The position numbers were made by a program, and so were the translations under genes. This document shows, piece by piece, positions 37,007 to 48,040 of a stretch of 64,000 bases of DNA. Each line of letters opens with the position of its first letter. The stretch's first letter is position 1. Origin of the DNA: Cynocephalus volans (taxonomy: Eukaryota; Chordata; Mammalia; Dermoptera; Cynocephalidae); contig NC_084463.1 in assembly GCF_027409185.1 (NCBI RefSeq), forward strand, positions 116,908,133 through 116,972,132, given 5' to 3'. Below the pieces are notes generated by a model. That model searched no databases and was not told where the DNA came from. It saw only the letters and a program-made list of their open reading frames with translations.

Positions 37007-38359
37007 TTTGTTTACTGAACCACACCCAACCAGCCCTGAGGTGAGGGGAGCCTGATTAAATTATTCTATTTTCCCAACAGCCCCTCGGATGCAGGAGTTG
37101 GGGGAACCCCTAGGGCCATATCCCCCATTACACCACTCTTCTGAAGCTACTAGTGAAGTATTGTATACAGGGCCTGTCCCTACTCCTTGATGCAGCACCA
37201 GCCTCACACAGACACTATGACCCTCACCCCTGCACCCACCCCCCAGCTCCCTCACATTTTCTCCACAGGCCGCTTCTGCCTCGGACTGCCCACTGCTCTT
37301 TTCCACAGCCTGGCCTCACTTGCTCGTCCTCTGAAGCTCCCTTAGGGCCCCTCCCCTCAGAGGGGTCCATACGAAAACTGTCCAGTGTCCCTCTCCTCTC
37401 TTGGACTGGGCACTGCTGGAGGGTGGAGAATGGTGACCTCTATTTCTCCCCACAGCATCCACTGTGGAGACTGGCATAGAGTAGCTGCTTAATCAGAGTC
37501 TAGTGACTGAACAAATGATTTCTTAACCAAAAGCCATCCAGCCTCCGATTAAACTGCTCCTCCAGTAAAGCAATCACCACTCATCCAGGTGGCCAACTGG
37601 TTCTAGCTGTAGACAGACAGCTCTGTTTGCAAGTGGAGAATATATAATGATTACAGAAGTTATTGAATTAACCTAAAAAATTACTCTGGCTTCCCTCCCC
37701 CTGGGAAGAGGACAGTCTCATCTCCCGCTTCACCCAGAGGGAGAGAACACAGGAAGCTCTGTAGCCAGGGGCCTGGGTACGATAATGTAATGGGACCTCT
37801 GCCCCCTCCATCCCTCAAGCATGCTGTCCACCCTCCCTACACAGCAGAGTATATTTCTGGGAGGCATAGGAGGTAGCCAGTAGCTCCAGAAAGAGACTGC
37901 ACACTAACTCCAAGCTGTCAGACCTTGGAAAGGGTGAGGGCTCTGTCTTGGCAGGAAAAGCTCCTGAGAACAGTGACCGTGACATTGGAAATGCTCTTCT
38001 GGCAGGACCTGAAAGAGACAGCCTGGCTCTAAGCAGGCTTAAGAGGCTCATCAGCCCCTAAGCTGGGGTCAGCTGACATCTCGGGGGGAGAGGGTGGCAC
38101 TCCAGCTGGAGGAGGTCCACTCCCCCAGAGTACCAAGGACCTGCCCACCGCCATGCCTGGGGACCAGCCACCCCACCCATCACCCTTCTACCCTGTGGGG
38201 ACTTTCTGAGGGAGACCCAAGGGGCCTTCTGCCATAGGGTCATCAGGGAAGGTGCAGAGAACCAGTTTTGGGGGATAACTCTGTAGGAAGGATTCAGAAT
38301 GGGGAAGTGGTGGTGATGAGCCAGAAGGCACCACATACCATGGTAGAAACTGCACAGAA
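37007..38359. other. Intronic sequence, nothing recognised
   Basis: Unassigned intron between the 29-bp minisatellite and a MIR. The 153-codon minus frame at 38,058-38,519 overlaps the MIR and is not gene-like. Confidence 0.4.
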
Positions 38360-38535
38360 TTTGGAGCCAAGATGACTCAGGTTCAAGTCCTAGGTCTCCC
38401 ATTAATGCTTCAGGCTTGGGAACACCTTTTAAATCCCTCTCCCCAGCCTCAACTGCATAACCTGTAAAATGAGGACAATCAAAATAGCTGCCTCGAAAAG
38501 GAAGGTACGTGTTTTTCAACTATAAAGTACCACAA
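38360..38535 (+). mobile_element. MIR SINE
   Basis: TGACTCAGGTTCAAGTCCTA, CAACTGCATAACCTGTAAAA and AACTATAAAGTACCACAAAG. Confidence 0.65.
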
Positions 38536-38784
38536 AGATTATTATTGTCAACACCTGTGACCTGAGAAGTGACAGACAATACGCCTATCCTTTAGTGATC
38601 AGAGCTGATAACCAGGTGGCTGCCTGGATTAAGGAGTAGACATCTGTGCAGCCCTCTAAATGCCCAGGAAAAAAGACAATCCCAGAACCGTTTCCACACT
38701 TCATTATCCCCAGGCCCCTGCAGGGTGGATAATGTATCTGTGACCTTGGTACATCCTATCCTTTGACGGACAAGGTTATATAGC

Positions 38785-39150
38785 ATTGATTTTTTTAATT
38801 AACTTTTTATTTGGAAATAATTGCAAATTTACAGAAAAGTTACAAGAGAAAGAACAGTACAAAGTATCCCTCTATGTCCTTCACCCAGACTTTCCCACTG
38901 TTAACATTTTGCCCCGTTTGCTTTGTCATCCACTCATACACACACACAAAGTTTTTTCCCATAGCCACATAACCACTTAAGAGCAAATACTTCAATTTTT
39001 CCCAAGAATAAGGACATCCTTTTAATACCACAATGATCATGCAGTTTTATTGGTCCAAACCAATTTCTGAGTTGAGTTCTACAGTTTGCATGCTCCCAAC
39101 CCAGGCAATCCCAGTCGAAGGCCACCAAATGTCTCCTGCAGCAGCTGAAT
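38785..39150. mobile_element. L1M-type 3' UTR fragment
   Basis: Sequence of the type AACTTTTTATTTGGAAATAA, CAAATTTACAGAAAAGTTAC and CCCACTGTTAACATTTTGCC is a familiar old mammalian LINE 3' UTR. I did not determine subfamily or boundaries. Confidence 0.6.
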
Positions 39151-39204
39151 GCAATTAGGACTTAGAACTCATGTCTTCACCCACCTCATGGCTGTGAGAC
39201 GCAC

Positions 39205-39425
39205 AGGAGTTCACATTTATTGGGCATTTACTATGTAACAGGATCTTGCTAAACCTTTTCCATCAATTAATTTATGCAATCCTCACATTCAACCCCATTT
39301 CACCTGTGAGGAAGTGAAGCCTAAAGGGAGTAGGTGACCTGCCAAGGTCAGGGAGCTGTATGTGGCGGAGCTGGAATTCGGATCTAGGTGGTCTAACTTC
39401 AGGGCCCATACACTTAGCTACCGCC
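39205..39425 (-). mobile_element. MIR SINE
   Basis: TTATTGGGCATTTACTATGT, CCCATTTCACCTGTGAGGAA and CTGGAATTCGGATCTAGGTG. Confidence 0.75.
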
Positions 39426-40059
39426 TCTTTACACATGCTATCACCCACATCCACAAACCTAGACATTTTTCCTGCATGATGAAATTCCCTGGCTGTGTCT
39501 TGGGCTTCAAGCAAAACCAACCCTTCTGCCAGGCTGGATGAGAGAGAGAGGTGGTCTGGCACAACTCACAATTCGGTCCAAGCAGAAGATGATCCGAGGT
39601 CACAACAGCTGCTGATATTGTTTTCCTCAAGGCCTATTGAACATCCTGCATAGGGCCCAGCAAGGCTGGAAGGCCAATGAGCAGTTTCCCCACACTTACC
39701 TGTCACTTAAGGCTTCACAGGGGAATTGGCAACCCCCTCCCCCACTCAGGGTACATGATTCTGTTTAGGAAAACACAAAGCCATAGAATAAACATGATGT
39801 ATCTTGCCAGAGTATTGATCTGAAAGGAAGATGTGGGAGAGGATTTTATACTACATTAAATTGAGGGTGAAGTCTACATGAATTTTTGGACAGACCCACA
39901 TTTTAATGACCTCTCCTGCCATCCATTCACCCAAGTGAGTTGGCCTTCACCCTCTTCTGTCATTAGATCTGTCGTCAAAAAGTCTGATGAGCCCTGGTCG
40001 GAGGGAACGACATGTCCAGGCCTCTCCCCTGAACCCTGAAAAAGTTGAACTAATACAGT

Positions 40060-40195
40060 ATGCAACTTTACGGAAGTCACTTTACCCCTCTGAGCCCTAA
40101 TTTCTGCACTAAAAAAATGCAATAATTGTGAGACTCAAACCAGATAATGTTCATGAGGCACTCCGTAAACAATAAAACTTAACTCAAAATACTTC
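40060..40195 (+). mobile_element. MIR SINE fragment
   Basis: AAGTCACTTTACCCCTCTGA and AATAATTGTGAGACTCAAAC. Confidence 0.7.
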
Positions 40196-40199
40196 TCAG

Positions 40200-42530
40200 T
40201 TCAGAAAATTGAAAAGCAAATGTTTTGACAGCTATTTAAAAACAACAGGCAAATAAAACCATATTCCTCTGTGTTTTTCCCTCTGCCATTATTTACTTGA
40301 TACACCATGCCAGTTTACTGAGAGTTTACTGAAATGCTGCTGTCTTAGGCTGAGCAAAAAGATTCAAACCCATTCTGTCCTCTGAAGAGATAGAAAACAA
40401 GAGCAGGTAAGTCATTAAATCACCAAATATTCCACATCTTGAAGTGCTCCATTAAATAATCCTCTTTTTCCAAAGTCCTCAACTTAGGAAGCCCCAAATT
40501 TACTCTCACAGACATCAAAAGAGAATGAAAAGAGTGCCATTTAGGTACCAGGAAGATACAGGCGCCCTCTTCACACACACGCAGCCCTGCAAACAGGGGG
40601 AACACCTCTCTCCCCACACCCAGCGTCTGTCTTCTCTCTGAAACACACTCCTCCCGTGGGTAAAGAGCCTTAAAAAGCAACTTGCAATTGTTTTTCTTAA
40701 AGAGGTTTCCCAGATCTTTTCGGGGATTGTTTTGACACCGTGTTACAAACCATGGTTCTTAATCCTTCTTTCAGTTTCTACACAACACTCACCGTTACTC
40801 CTTTCCCACGGAACCTAACATTTAAATCCATGAGCCAGTTTTCACCCTTGATAAAACAACCAGGAAATGAAACGTAAAGTGTGGGATTATGCCAAAACTC
40901 ACCAAGCTGAGAGAACCTTTTCTTAACCTTCAACAATGAGAGGTTTCAGAATTTCCATTTTAAATACATGTATGCTGCTAGTTTGCCAGAAATTCTTTGT
41001 GGAACTGTTACCTCTGGGTTTGAAATAAAATTTCTGGGACTGCTGTTCCCAGTGACACGTCTATAAGAAAAATGACAAATAAGTGAACCAAAAGGTTGGC
41101 ACCCTACAAGACAAATTTCACTACCACGAAGTTCAACATTTGCCTAGGGAGAAAACGTGGAAGGCAGGATAAACTGCTTCCTAGGCGTGGCCTGGAAGAC
41201 TGTCCCTTGGATGGTGGCATAATTAAACTTCAAAAGGGCAGCTTCCTGGGCTGTCTTGTATTCACTGGCTTTCCTGAAGAGCCTTCTAGGCATAGTGCCT
41301 ACAGCTAATTGGGATCCCCACCTGGACATCTGTCACCCCAGGTTCATGCTTCACTCCCCAACTCCTCCTCTCTCCCTTTAATTTCAGACTGAAAAATGCT
41401 TTGCTCAATATAAAACACACACCCTAGATACTTGGCACGATCCCAGAAGGGCAACCCTTTGAAAGAGGCTTAAAGCTTTGGCTTACATATGGTCCCCATT
41501 CCCTGCCTCCTGGGAACAGGTTCTTAACTGCCCACTCCCAGCCTCCTGGAGCCACAGGCTACACCTGGCAGCCACGCTCCTCACCCTGCCCAGGGGGGCC
41601 AGGGCACAGGCACTTGCAGTCTAAGGTGTCTCACAGTGGGGCATGGCAGTCTTGCCTCCTAACACATGAGGTAAATGCCCTGATATTTGCATTTAAAACT
41701 TCACATTCCCCAATATAGAGATGAACTGTAAAATTTATGCTAATTCAAACTTTTAATTTTTCTTTACATAGAATGATATTAAATAGCAAATTTTAAAAGC
41801 CATGAAAAGTCTAGGGAAAGACTGATGAAGAAAGGAAAAAGTTTTATATTTTAGTACCTTTAACAGCACTTTTATCCTGCTTTTTTAACAAGGAACCATG
41901 AATTTTCATTTTGTACTGGGGTCCTGCAAATTATGTAGCTGGTCCTGCCTCTAGGATTCACTTTGTGACAAGGGGCTAGGGAGGGGGAAGTCAGCCTCAC
42001 TCCAAGCCTCAGAACATCCTTCCCAAGAGTCTCACTACCCTCACTTAGGGATGGGCACCTACAAGGAAAATGGCACCCACACAGGATGGCCCTGCAAGGC
42101 TCCAAAGCTAAAACTAAGGAACCTGAAACTAGAAGGGACCTTGTGCAATCAGTTAGTTCCCACCAGAGCCATAGAGCCAAGTCACAGAGGATGTCAAAGT
42201 CCAGCAGCCAGGGAGGGATGAGGGTCTAGTCCGGTGGCCAACAAACATCTTAATTCCCAGATGCAGAGCACTGAGGTTATGCGGTGAAGAAGCCAGAAGA
42301 GGCTGCTTGAGCCTCCACTGGCCATCTTCCTGCTTTGAGCATTATTCTTGACAGCAAGTGATTACATCCAAGAAGCCTGGGGTCCAGGAACCAGCCTTGA
42401 CAGGCCCATTCCTGGCTGCTTGGCTTCTTTCACCTTGTCCAGTCTCCTCCACACCTCTGATCTCCTCCCCAGCAAGGAGTTTTCCAGGACCTGGGATACC
42501 TAGTAAACTCACTGGGTCTCTTTAAAACAC
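40200..42530. other. Intronic sequence without recognised repeats
   Basis: About 2.3 kb with no confident repeat and no coding signal; the AT-rich block at 40,690-41,090 is unassigned. Confidence 0.4.
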
Positions 42531-42837
42531 TGCTTCTTCAATAAATACCAAGTGCCTACTCAATGCCCAGAACTGGGCTGGGTGCTAAAGTCTCAGAAAC
42601 AGAAAATAGGATGCCTGCCTTCAAGGAACAATCTTGGCACAGGCAGCGTAGCCGAGTCCCTCCTCCCATTCTTTCTCCTATCAACTTATGACCTATATTC
42701 AATGCCTACTGTAGAGAGAACATAACCCACAAAGTTCCATGAAGAGCAGCCCAGTGGCCTCTTCTATAGCTTCTCCCTCATGGGTCCCATGTTTGAAAAA
42801 GTTGTGTCTGCCAAACTGTATTCACTAAGTAATAATT

Positions 42838-42975
42838 AAAGTCTTCCACATCTGTAAAATGGGACTAGTAATAGTTCCTAACTCATCAAGCTGTTGTGAG
42901 AATTTAATCAATAATAGTTACAGAACAGCTCCTGGCATTTTTCAAGGACTTGAAAAGATTAGGCTACTACATAAT
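42838..42975 (+). mobile_element. MIR SINE 3' fragment
   Basis: CACATCTGTAAAATGGGACT, AGCTGTTGTGAGAATTTAAT and ACAGCTCCTGGCATTTTTCA. Confidence 0.75.
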
Positions 42976-43035
42976 TGCTACTACTATTATTGCTGCTGCC
43001 GTTAATGACACTACTATCACAATTACTACTATATC
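42975..43035. repeat. Degenerate trinucleotide (ACT/ATT/GCT) tract
   Basis: ATTGCTACTACTATTATTGC followed by TGCTGCCGTTAATGACACTA and CTACTATC repeats, adjoining a MIR 3' end. Confidence 0.6.
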
Positions 43036-44429
43036 TTGCTACCTAAGGGACACATGGGGAAGTAGAGAAGTCCTAGAGTACAAAAAGTCTTTTTAAAGGC
43101 ATTATCAGTATCGGCTATTCTAGAATTGGGAAAATCAGAAGTAGATTCCTTATATCTTCTGTCCCTTATTAACGCAAATTTGAACAAAGTGCAGAAATCA
43201 AAACTAAAATCTACCTGCCTTAGCTCAAGGTATTCTGCTTCAAGAAATGAGCTCTGGAGAGTATTAAAACATTTGCTAAATATCAGGAGCAACTGATGCA
43301 CCCTGAACACTTCACACAACTTTCCTGTCCAAGGATCCATTAGGAAAAATAAAAGCAGCCTTCCAATCCTTTGTCCCACTACCTTCACTGAGCCAAATCA
43401 GAGGAAGATCCTTCCCCAATGACAAAAAAAAATCAAACATTCAGAAGTGCTCACGGCAAATCTAAGAAAGCAAACTGAAGCAAAACATTTTTATGTGGGG
43501 AAAAGGAGGACAATTACTTCCCAATCCTTAAATCTCTCAAGAAATTGTCACAGAAGGAGGGAGGAAATACAATCAGCTGCCACTGAGTCCCAGCCTCCTG
43601 ACATGGTTTGCCTTTGAGGGTAAGGGACACTCTGACACACTGCTTTCTAGTAGGACTGGGAGGCTGTGACAATGGCCTTTAGAGTCCTACACACCCCTCA
43701 AGTCCCCCAGCTCAAAGCTGTGCCTAGTACTCCATGGCATCTCAGCCTTTCCTCCTGTCAAACGGATGAAGGGCTCTGCTCCTGTGTGAGACCTGTGAGC
43801 CACACGCCCCAGCTCCCACTCCTCTCACCTTCTCAGAAACACCGCTCAACAACTATCCTGTCTCTTTCCTGCATCACCTATTTCTCCCTCTCTACTGGAT
43901 CATTCCCACTGGAACAAAACATGCTCTATGATCTCCCACTAAAGAAAAGGAAAACCCTTTCTCAAATCCACATCCTCTCCAGTTATTGGCTAACGTCCCA
44001 TCTCCACTTCACAACAATACTATCTGGGAGACCTGCCTGTCCTTCCTGACTCCATGTCCTCACCCTGTATCTCCTTCTCCACTTGCTCCAGTCAGGCTCC
44101 ACCCTTTAGGCTTCCATGACCACACATTCTCCTGGGTTTTCTCCTACCTTCTCAGTGCTTCTCAGTCTTCCTTTGTTGAATCCGACTCTTTTGCCAACCT
44201 CTGAACACCGCACTACCCCAAGGCTGAGGCCATCTCTTTTCTGTCCACACTCTCTTGTAGGTGATTTCATCTAATCCTATGGCCTTGAATAACATCCAAA
44301 CAGATCTCTTCAGTCCTCTCCTTCCCTCCCACCACAAGCTTCAGATTCATACATCTGACTATTTGATACATTCCCATCTCAAGTGTAACATGGCAAAACA
44401 AGATCTCATGATTCTCCCCCACTCCAAAC
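43036..44429. other. Intronic sequence, nothing recognised
   Basis: Between a trinucleotide tract and a long L2. The left part is AT-richer; the right part is CT-rich and may be a further, more diverged L2 portion. Confidence 0.4.
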
Positions 44430-45265
44430 CTGCTCCTCCCCCAGGCTTCCATCTCAATGATAGGAGGACCAGCCACTCAGGTGCTAAGCCCTAGGAGTCA
44501 TCTTTGACTATTCTCTTTCTGTCACAGACTACATCCAATCCATCAGGAAGGTCCATAGCCTCTCCTTCCTAAACACAGCTTGAATCTGACCAGTGCTCTC
44601 CATCTCAAGCACTACCACCCCCAGGCAAGCCATTATTAACTCTTGCCTGGACCACAGCAACTGCCTTCTACTGCTCTCCTGCCTCCCCCATCAGTGCCCA
44701 CCTACAATCCAGTCTCCTCACAACAGATAGAATGGTCTTTCTAAAAATGCAAATCAAATCATGCCACTCCCTGTTTAAAACCCTCCAGTGACTTTTCATT
44801 GGGCTTAGAATAGAGTTTAAAAACCCTTTACCCTGGCTCACAAAACTTGACACCATTTAGCTCTCTCCTACCTGTGACCTCTTCTCATGCCACTTCACCA
44901 CGTTCCAGCCACAGTGGTCTTTCTGCTCCTTGAACTTGAAGCTCTTTTGTGCCTTAAGACCTTGCACTAGCTGTTCCCTCTTCCTGAAATGCTCTGCCAC
45001 CTCAAAAGTCACCTGTTCAGAAACACCAGCTCTGATCTCCCAGTCCAGCAAAGCCACCTAATCACTTGATATCATATCACTTTATTTTAATTCTCTGCAT
45101 AGTAGTTATCATGATCTGGTATTATTCTGATTTATTTACTTATTTTCTGCTTCCTTCCCTCCCCCACTAGATTGCAACTGCATGAGCACCTGGAACTTGT
45201 CTGCTTTTTCACTCTACAGTCCTAATGGCTGGAATGTGTGGCACATAAGAAATTTTAATAAATTT
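44430..45265 (+). mobile_element. L2 LINE 3' region, long copy
   Basis: About 800 bp in L2 order: ATGCCACTCCCTGTTTAAAA, CCCTCCAGTGACTTTTCATT, CGTTCCAGCCACAGTGGTCT, TGCACTAGCTGTTCCCTCTT and CCCCCACTAGATTGCAACTG, ending TAATAAATTTCGATTG. The reading frame is destroyed. Confidence 0.85.
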
Positions 45266-46464
45266 CGATTGATGCAGTTATGAGCCAGAGAGGCCCACTG
45301 ACAGAGAGGTACTGACGGTGTTAGCCAGCCCCCCAACTTCACACACACAGGCAGGACAACAGGACCACTAGCTAACGCCCTAGTTAGTCCTTACTTCTAT
45401 AAATCCCACCCATCAGTATTTCAACGTTCATGCAGGAGCCTAAACTGCGGAAGAAGGCTCCGGAATTTTCTTCAAATATGCTGTCCCTCTACTAACTAAC
45501 AGTTTTCAGGTTGGTGAAGAAATTAACTCTGACGCACAGTCCCCCAAAATACACCCAGTACTTGTCAGACCACCGTCCAGACCTTTGGCTAGTTCATTCA
45601 TTCCGTGAACAAACATTTACAGAGTGCCTGCTCCATGCCAGGCACCGGGGCAAAAGATCAAAAGCAGTTTCTGACCTCATGGAGCTCACAGGGGAGCAGG
45701 CAGAGTGAGAATGCTGCGACCCAGAAACCTGCCGGGAGTGGGAAAGTAGAGACTATACTAGTGTCCCTCGATCTGATTTCTACAGATCCAGGGCAACCTG
45801 GCTAGTGAGGCAACGCTCCAGGGCTTTTGTAGAAAAGCCACCGCCTAACTGGGGAAGCAGGAGTGACTGCCCCCGTTCAGCTCCGGCCAAAGAGACACGG
45901 AGTATTCGAGGAATACTATTGGTTAACCGGCTCCCCCTCCCCACCCCCGCAGGCCGGCGCGGGGGATGGAGGGTGGGGGTGTGGTTCCGACTCTCGCCAA
46001 CCATCCCAGAGAATGCTGCGGGAGGGGAAGGCCTCCCCAAGCGAGATTCCCTTCGTCTCTCTCCCCCTCTCCCAGCCCCTCAGGCTCCGGACCTGGGACA
46101 GAACTCCGTGGCCCATCCCCATCCCCGCGCAGCCGGCGGCCCCAGCAGGGAGGCGTGTCCGGCCGTCACACCAGTGGCCGCATCCCTCCCGATAGTAAGG
46201 TCCAGGACGCAGAGTTTGCAGCCCCTGCCCCCGCAGCGGGTCGGATCCCGGCCCCCGGCCCCCGGCCCAGGTCGTCCAGCGGAGACCCGGAGCCCGCCAC
46301 ACAGCTCGGGCACACAAAACCCCCTGAGTGCGGCCGCGGCGCTGAGCGCGCCAACTCGTCCGGGACCGGCGCGGGAGGACAGCGCAGGGCGGGGCTCCGG
46401 GCGGGAAGCGGCCGGACCCCCGCGGCACAGGTGCGAGCGCGCCGCGTCCGACTCACTCACTCAC

Positions 46465-46522
46465 TCGATGAAGTAGCTGGCGCCCTCCTCCGTGAAACCT
46501 TCCTCCCAGCCGCGGGGCAGGT
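46465..46522 (-). CDS. PLEKHA7: PLEKHA7 coding exon 3 (most of WW domain 2)
   Basis: A 58-nt exon between an AG acceptor (46,524-46,523) and a GT donor within a GTGAGTGAGTGAGT run (46,464 downwards). It completes Asp55 and encodes residues 56-73, LPRGWEEGFTEEGASYFI, with the WW2 tryptophan at residue 60 and aromatics at 71-72. The last two bases (GA) start an Asp codon whose third base must come from exon 4, which I did not find in the window. The intron between exons 2 and 3 is 86 bp. The donor lies in a four-fold GTGA repeat, so splice-site slippage is conceivable, but only the first GT keeps the WW fold intact. Confidence 0.92.
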
Positions 46523-46608
46523 CTGCGGAAACGCCAGAAAGTACAGTCAAACTTGGGCCGCCGCGGCGCGCGCCCCCGAACCCCCCCCTCCGCCGGCCCG
46601 GCGCCCAC

Positions 46609-46685
46609 CTGAGCGGATCATGTGGCCCGAGTTGACGGGCTCCCCGGTGCGCGGGTGCAGCCAGGTCGTGCAGCGCAGCTGGTCA
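46609..46685 (-). CDS. PLEKHA7: PLEKHA7 coding exon 2 (end of WW1 and inter-WW linker)
   Basis: A 77-nt exon between an AG acceptor (46,687-46,686) and a GT donor (46,608-46,607, TCAG followed by GTGGGC). It completes Asn29 and encodes residues 30-54, starting DQLRCTTWLHP with the second WW1 tryptophan at residue 37, then a linker ending in HMIRS. One base of codon 55 (Asp) is left for exon 3. The phases (1 + 25 codons + 1) match both neighbours exactly. The exon lies inside the CpG island, only 117 bp downstream of exon 1 in transcription order. Short GC-rich flanking introns are unusual for the 5' end of a large gene. Confidence 0.93.
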
Positions 46686-46802
46686 CTGCGGGGAGAGAGG
46701 TGCACCTGTTAGCGCCGCCGCCGCCGCCCGGGGGGCGCCCGCTCGGCCCCGCGCCCCCACCGCGTCCCCGCATTCCCGCATCCCCGTATTCCCGCGCCGC
46801 AC

Positions 46803-46888
46803 TTGATGAAGAAGACGCGGCCGTCCCGGCACACGCCGTAGGACCAGTGCTCAGGTAAAGTGTCCCGCCCGACCGCCGCCGCCGCCAT
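46803..46888 (-). CDS. PLEKHA7: PLEKHA7 coding exon 1 (start codon, first half of WW domain 1)
   Basis: First coding exon of PLEKHA7, a cytoplasmic plaque protein of the epithelial zonula adherens that is known to bind p120-catenin and, through its WW region, PDZD11. The exon encodes residues 1-28 plus two bases of codon 29. It has a short Ala-rich N terminus followed by LPEHWSYGVCRDGRVFFI, with the first WW tryptophan at residue 15. The ATG (46,888-46,886) lies in context AACATGG (A at -3, G at +4). The exon ends ATC-AA followed by a GT donor (46,802-46,801), so Asn29 is split and completed by exon 2. The identification rests on the reading frame continuing through three exons with matching phases into the tandem-WW sequence I know for PLEKHA7; the paralogue PLEKHA5 fits less well. 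The frame is also open upstream for about 150 codons, but this is the first ATG with strong family resemblance after it. Confidence 0.93.
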
Positions 46889-47350
46889 GTTCGCCGAGTG
46901 CCGAGCCGCCGCGGGGCGGGGGGAGGGGAGGGGCAGGGGAGGGGGCGGCGCGGGCGGCGGGTTCGGCCTGCTCCCGGCGCCGCGGCACCTCAGGGCGCTC
47001 TGTCGCCGCGCGGACTTCTCCGGGCGCCGCCAGGACCCGGGGCACCGAGTCCGTGTCCGGCCGCCGGAGTTCGCCGCCGTACCGGCCGGCCCCAGCGCGG
47101 TGCCCGCGGCCTTTGTCCCCGCGCCTTCCCCGCCCCCAGCCCGCCGGCCCGGGCGCGCCCCTTTGCCCCCGAGGCCCAGAGACTCGGGCGGGGTGGGGGG
47201 CCTTAGTAGCCACCGGGCCCGCGCCGGACCCGACAAACTCCAGACACGGCGCGCACCCCGTAAATGCTCCAGCAAACCCCAGCCGACCCCCACCACAGAA
47301 CTTCCCTCCCCGGGAGCTGAGGTTCTTTCTGAACCAAGTAACACGAAACA
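46889..47350 (-). promoter_or_regulatory. PLEKHA7: PLEKHA7 core promoter and 5' UTR region
   Basis: The sequence immediately upstream of the start codon is extremely GC- and CpG-rich with no TATA box or clear CCAAT box. A G-run block on the + strand at about 46,911-46,970 (repeated GGGG with GGGCGG) offers Sp/KLF-type GC boxes. The transcription start cannot be placed from sequence alone. If it lies within this block, the 5' UTR of the mRNA begins strongly pyrimidine-rich. An open frame in phase with the PLEKHA7 ATG extends to an ATG at 47,344. Confidence 0.7.
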
Positions 47351-47379
47351 GGTTACTGCCGTATTCCCAGCCTCCTTTT

Positions 47380-47500
47380 CTTCCTCTGTGAAATAAAGTT
47401 TATAATAAAGTCTGCGCGGGATTGTGTAGATTAAATGGAGTAACGATGGTGTAAAAAGTGCTTAACTGAACGCTGGCACGTAGTAGGTGCTCTGTTAATG
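47380..47500 (+). mobile_element. MIR SINE abutting the PLEKHA7 CpG island
   Basis: TTCTTCCTCTGTGAAATAAA, AAAAAGTGCTTAACTGAACG and CTGGCACGTAGTAGGTGCTC. It lies immediately outside the CpG island, about 500-600 bp upstream of the PLEKHA7 start codon. Confidence 0.8.
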
Positions 47501-47570
47501 CCAGCCCAAGCATGACTTTATTCTCCCAAGGTTGCAGCTGGGATGTGAAGCAGGAGGGTGCGGGTCCTCG

Positions 47571-47610
47571 CCGCCCCCGCCCCCACCCCCACCCCCACCC
47601 CCACCCCGAA
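47571..47610 (-). repeat. CCCCCA/CCCCCG tract, G-quadruplex-capable on the gene-sense strand
   Basis: Six consecutive C5/C4 runs separated by single A or G bases. On the minus strand (same sense as PLEKHA7) this gives repeated GGGGGT units, enough for a G-quadruplex. It lies about 690 bp upstream of the PLEKHA7 start codon, just outside the CpG island. Confidence 0.8.
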
Positions 47611-47839
47611 GTTGCAGGGATCGCGGGCTTCTGCCTTCAGTTCCTGTCAGGTAACAGGAAAGAAGGGGTGCTGAGGGCTGGGCTGCGCCGGTCCATCTTC
47701 GGAAGAGCGGCCGACCTGACGGGCTTCACTCGAGTGGGCCTCGGTAAGGCTCAGGGCTTTGCTGCCATCTGGGCTTCTGGGGTAGCCTTTCACAACCTCT
47801 CGGTGCAGAGGAGACCCTTGCCCCCATCCCTTCACCCTC

Positions 47840-48040
47840 TATTCCTTTACTTGTTTGCACTTCATGGCCATTCTTGTGCGTGTGTTTGTTGTCTTGTTTG
47901 TTGTATATTAGTTCCAAACCCCTCCCCCCCGCTAAAATTTCAGCTGACTGAGAGGAGGGGCCCTGATCTGTCTGTCTCATACACTGCCGTATCCCCAAGT
48001 GGAACGGTGCCTGGCTCACGTATGCGTTCAGTAAATGCCA
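47840..48040 (+). mobile_element. L2 LINE terminal fragment
   Basis: GATCTGTCTGTCTCATACAC, GGTGCCTGGCTCACGTATGC and TTCAGTAAATGCCAAA match the L2 end. Confidence 0.6.

Larger units (their letters stand above)
1..46464 (-). other. PLEKHA7: PLEKHA7 intron 3 (partial, >46 kb)
   Basis: Everything to the left of the exon 3 donor is interpreted as the first part of PLEKHA7 intron 3. No segment here encodes the continuation of WW2 or the PH domain, and none of the open frames outside repeats resembles a known protein. The content is repeats, listed separately, plus unassigned sequence. The size is inferred from the absence of exon 4, not from an observed acceptor. Confidence 0.75.
45800..47260. promoter_or_regulatory. 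CpG island over PLEKHA7 exons 1-3
   Basis: Dense CpG and high G+C run from roughly 45,800 to 47,260 and contrast sharply with AT-richer flanks. The island contains all three coding exons, both short introns, the promoter and the first ~650 bp of intron 3. It explains the many long overlapping open frames on both strands here, which lack stops because of base composition and are not genes. Confidence 0.88.

Noticed and set aside
1-46464. PLEKHA7 exon 4 (rest of WW2)
   Set aside because: I looked for a minus-strand continuation after the split Asp codon and found no matching segment, so it is presumed to lie beyond the left end.
45805-47396. Several long overlapping open frames on both strands (up to 248 codons) in the CpG island
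   Set aside because: High GC removes stop codons in all frames; the only frames with protein resemblance are the three short PLEKHA7 exons.
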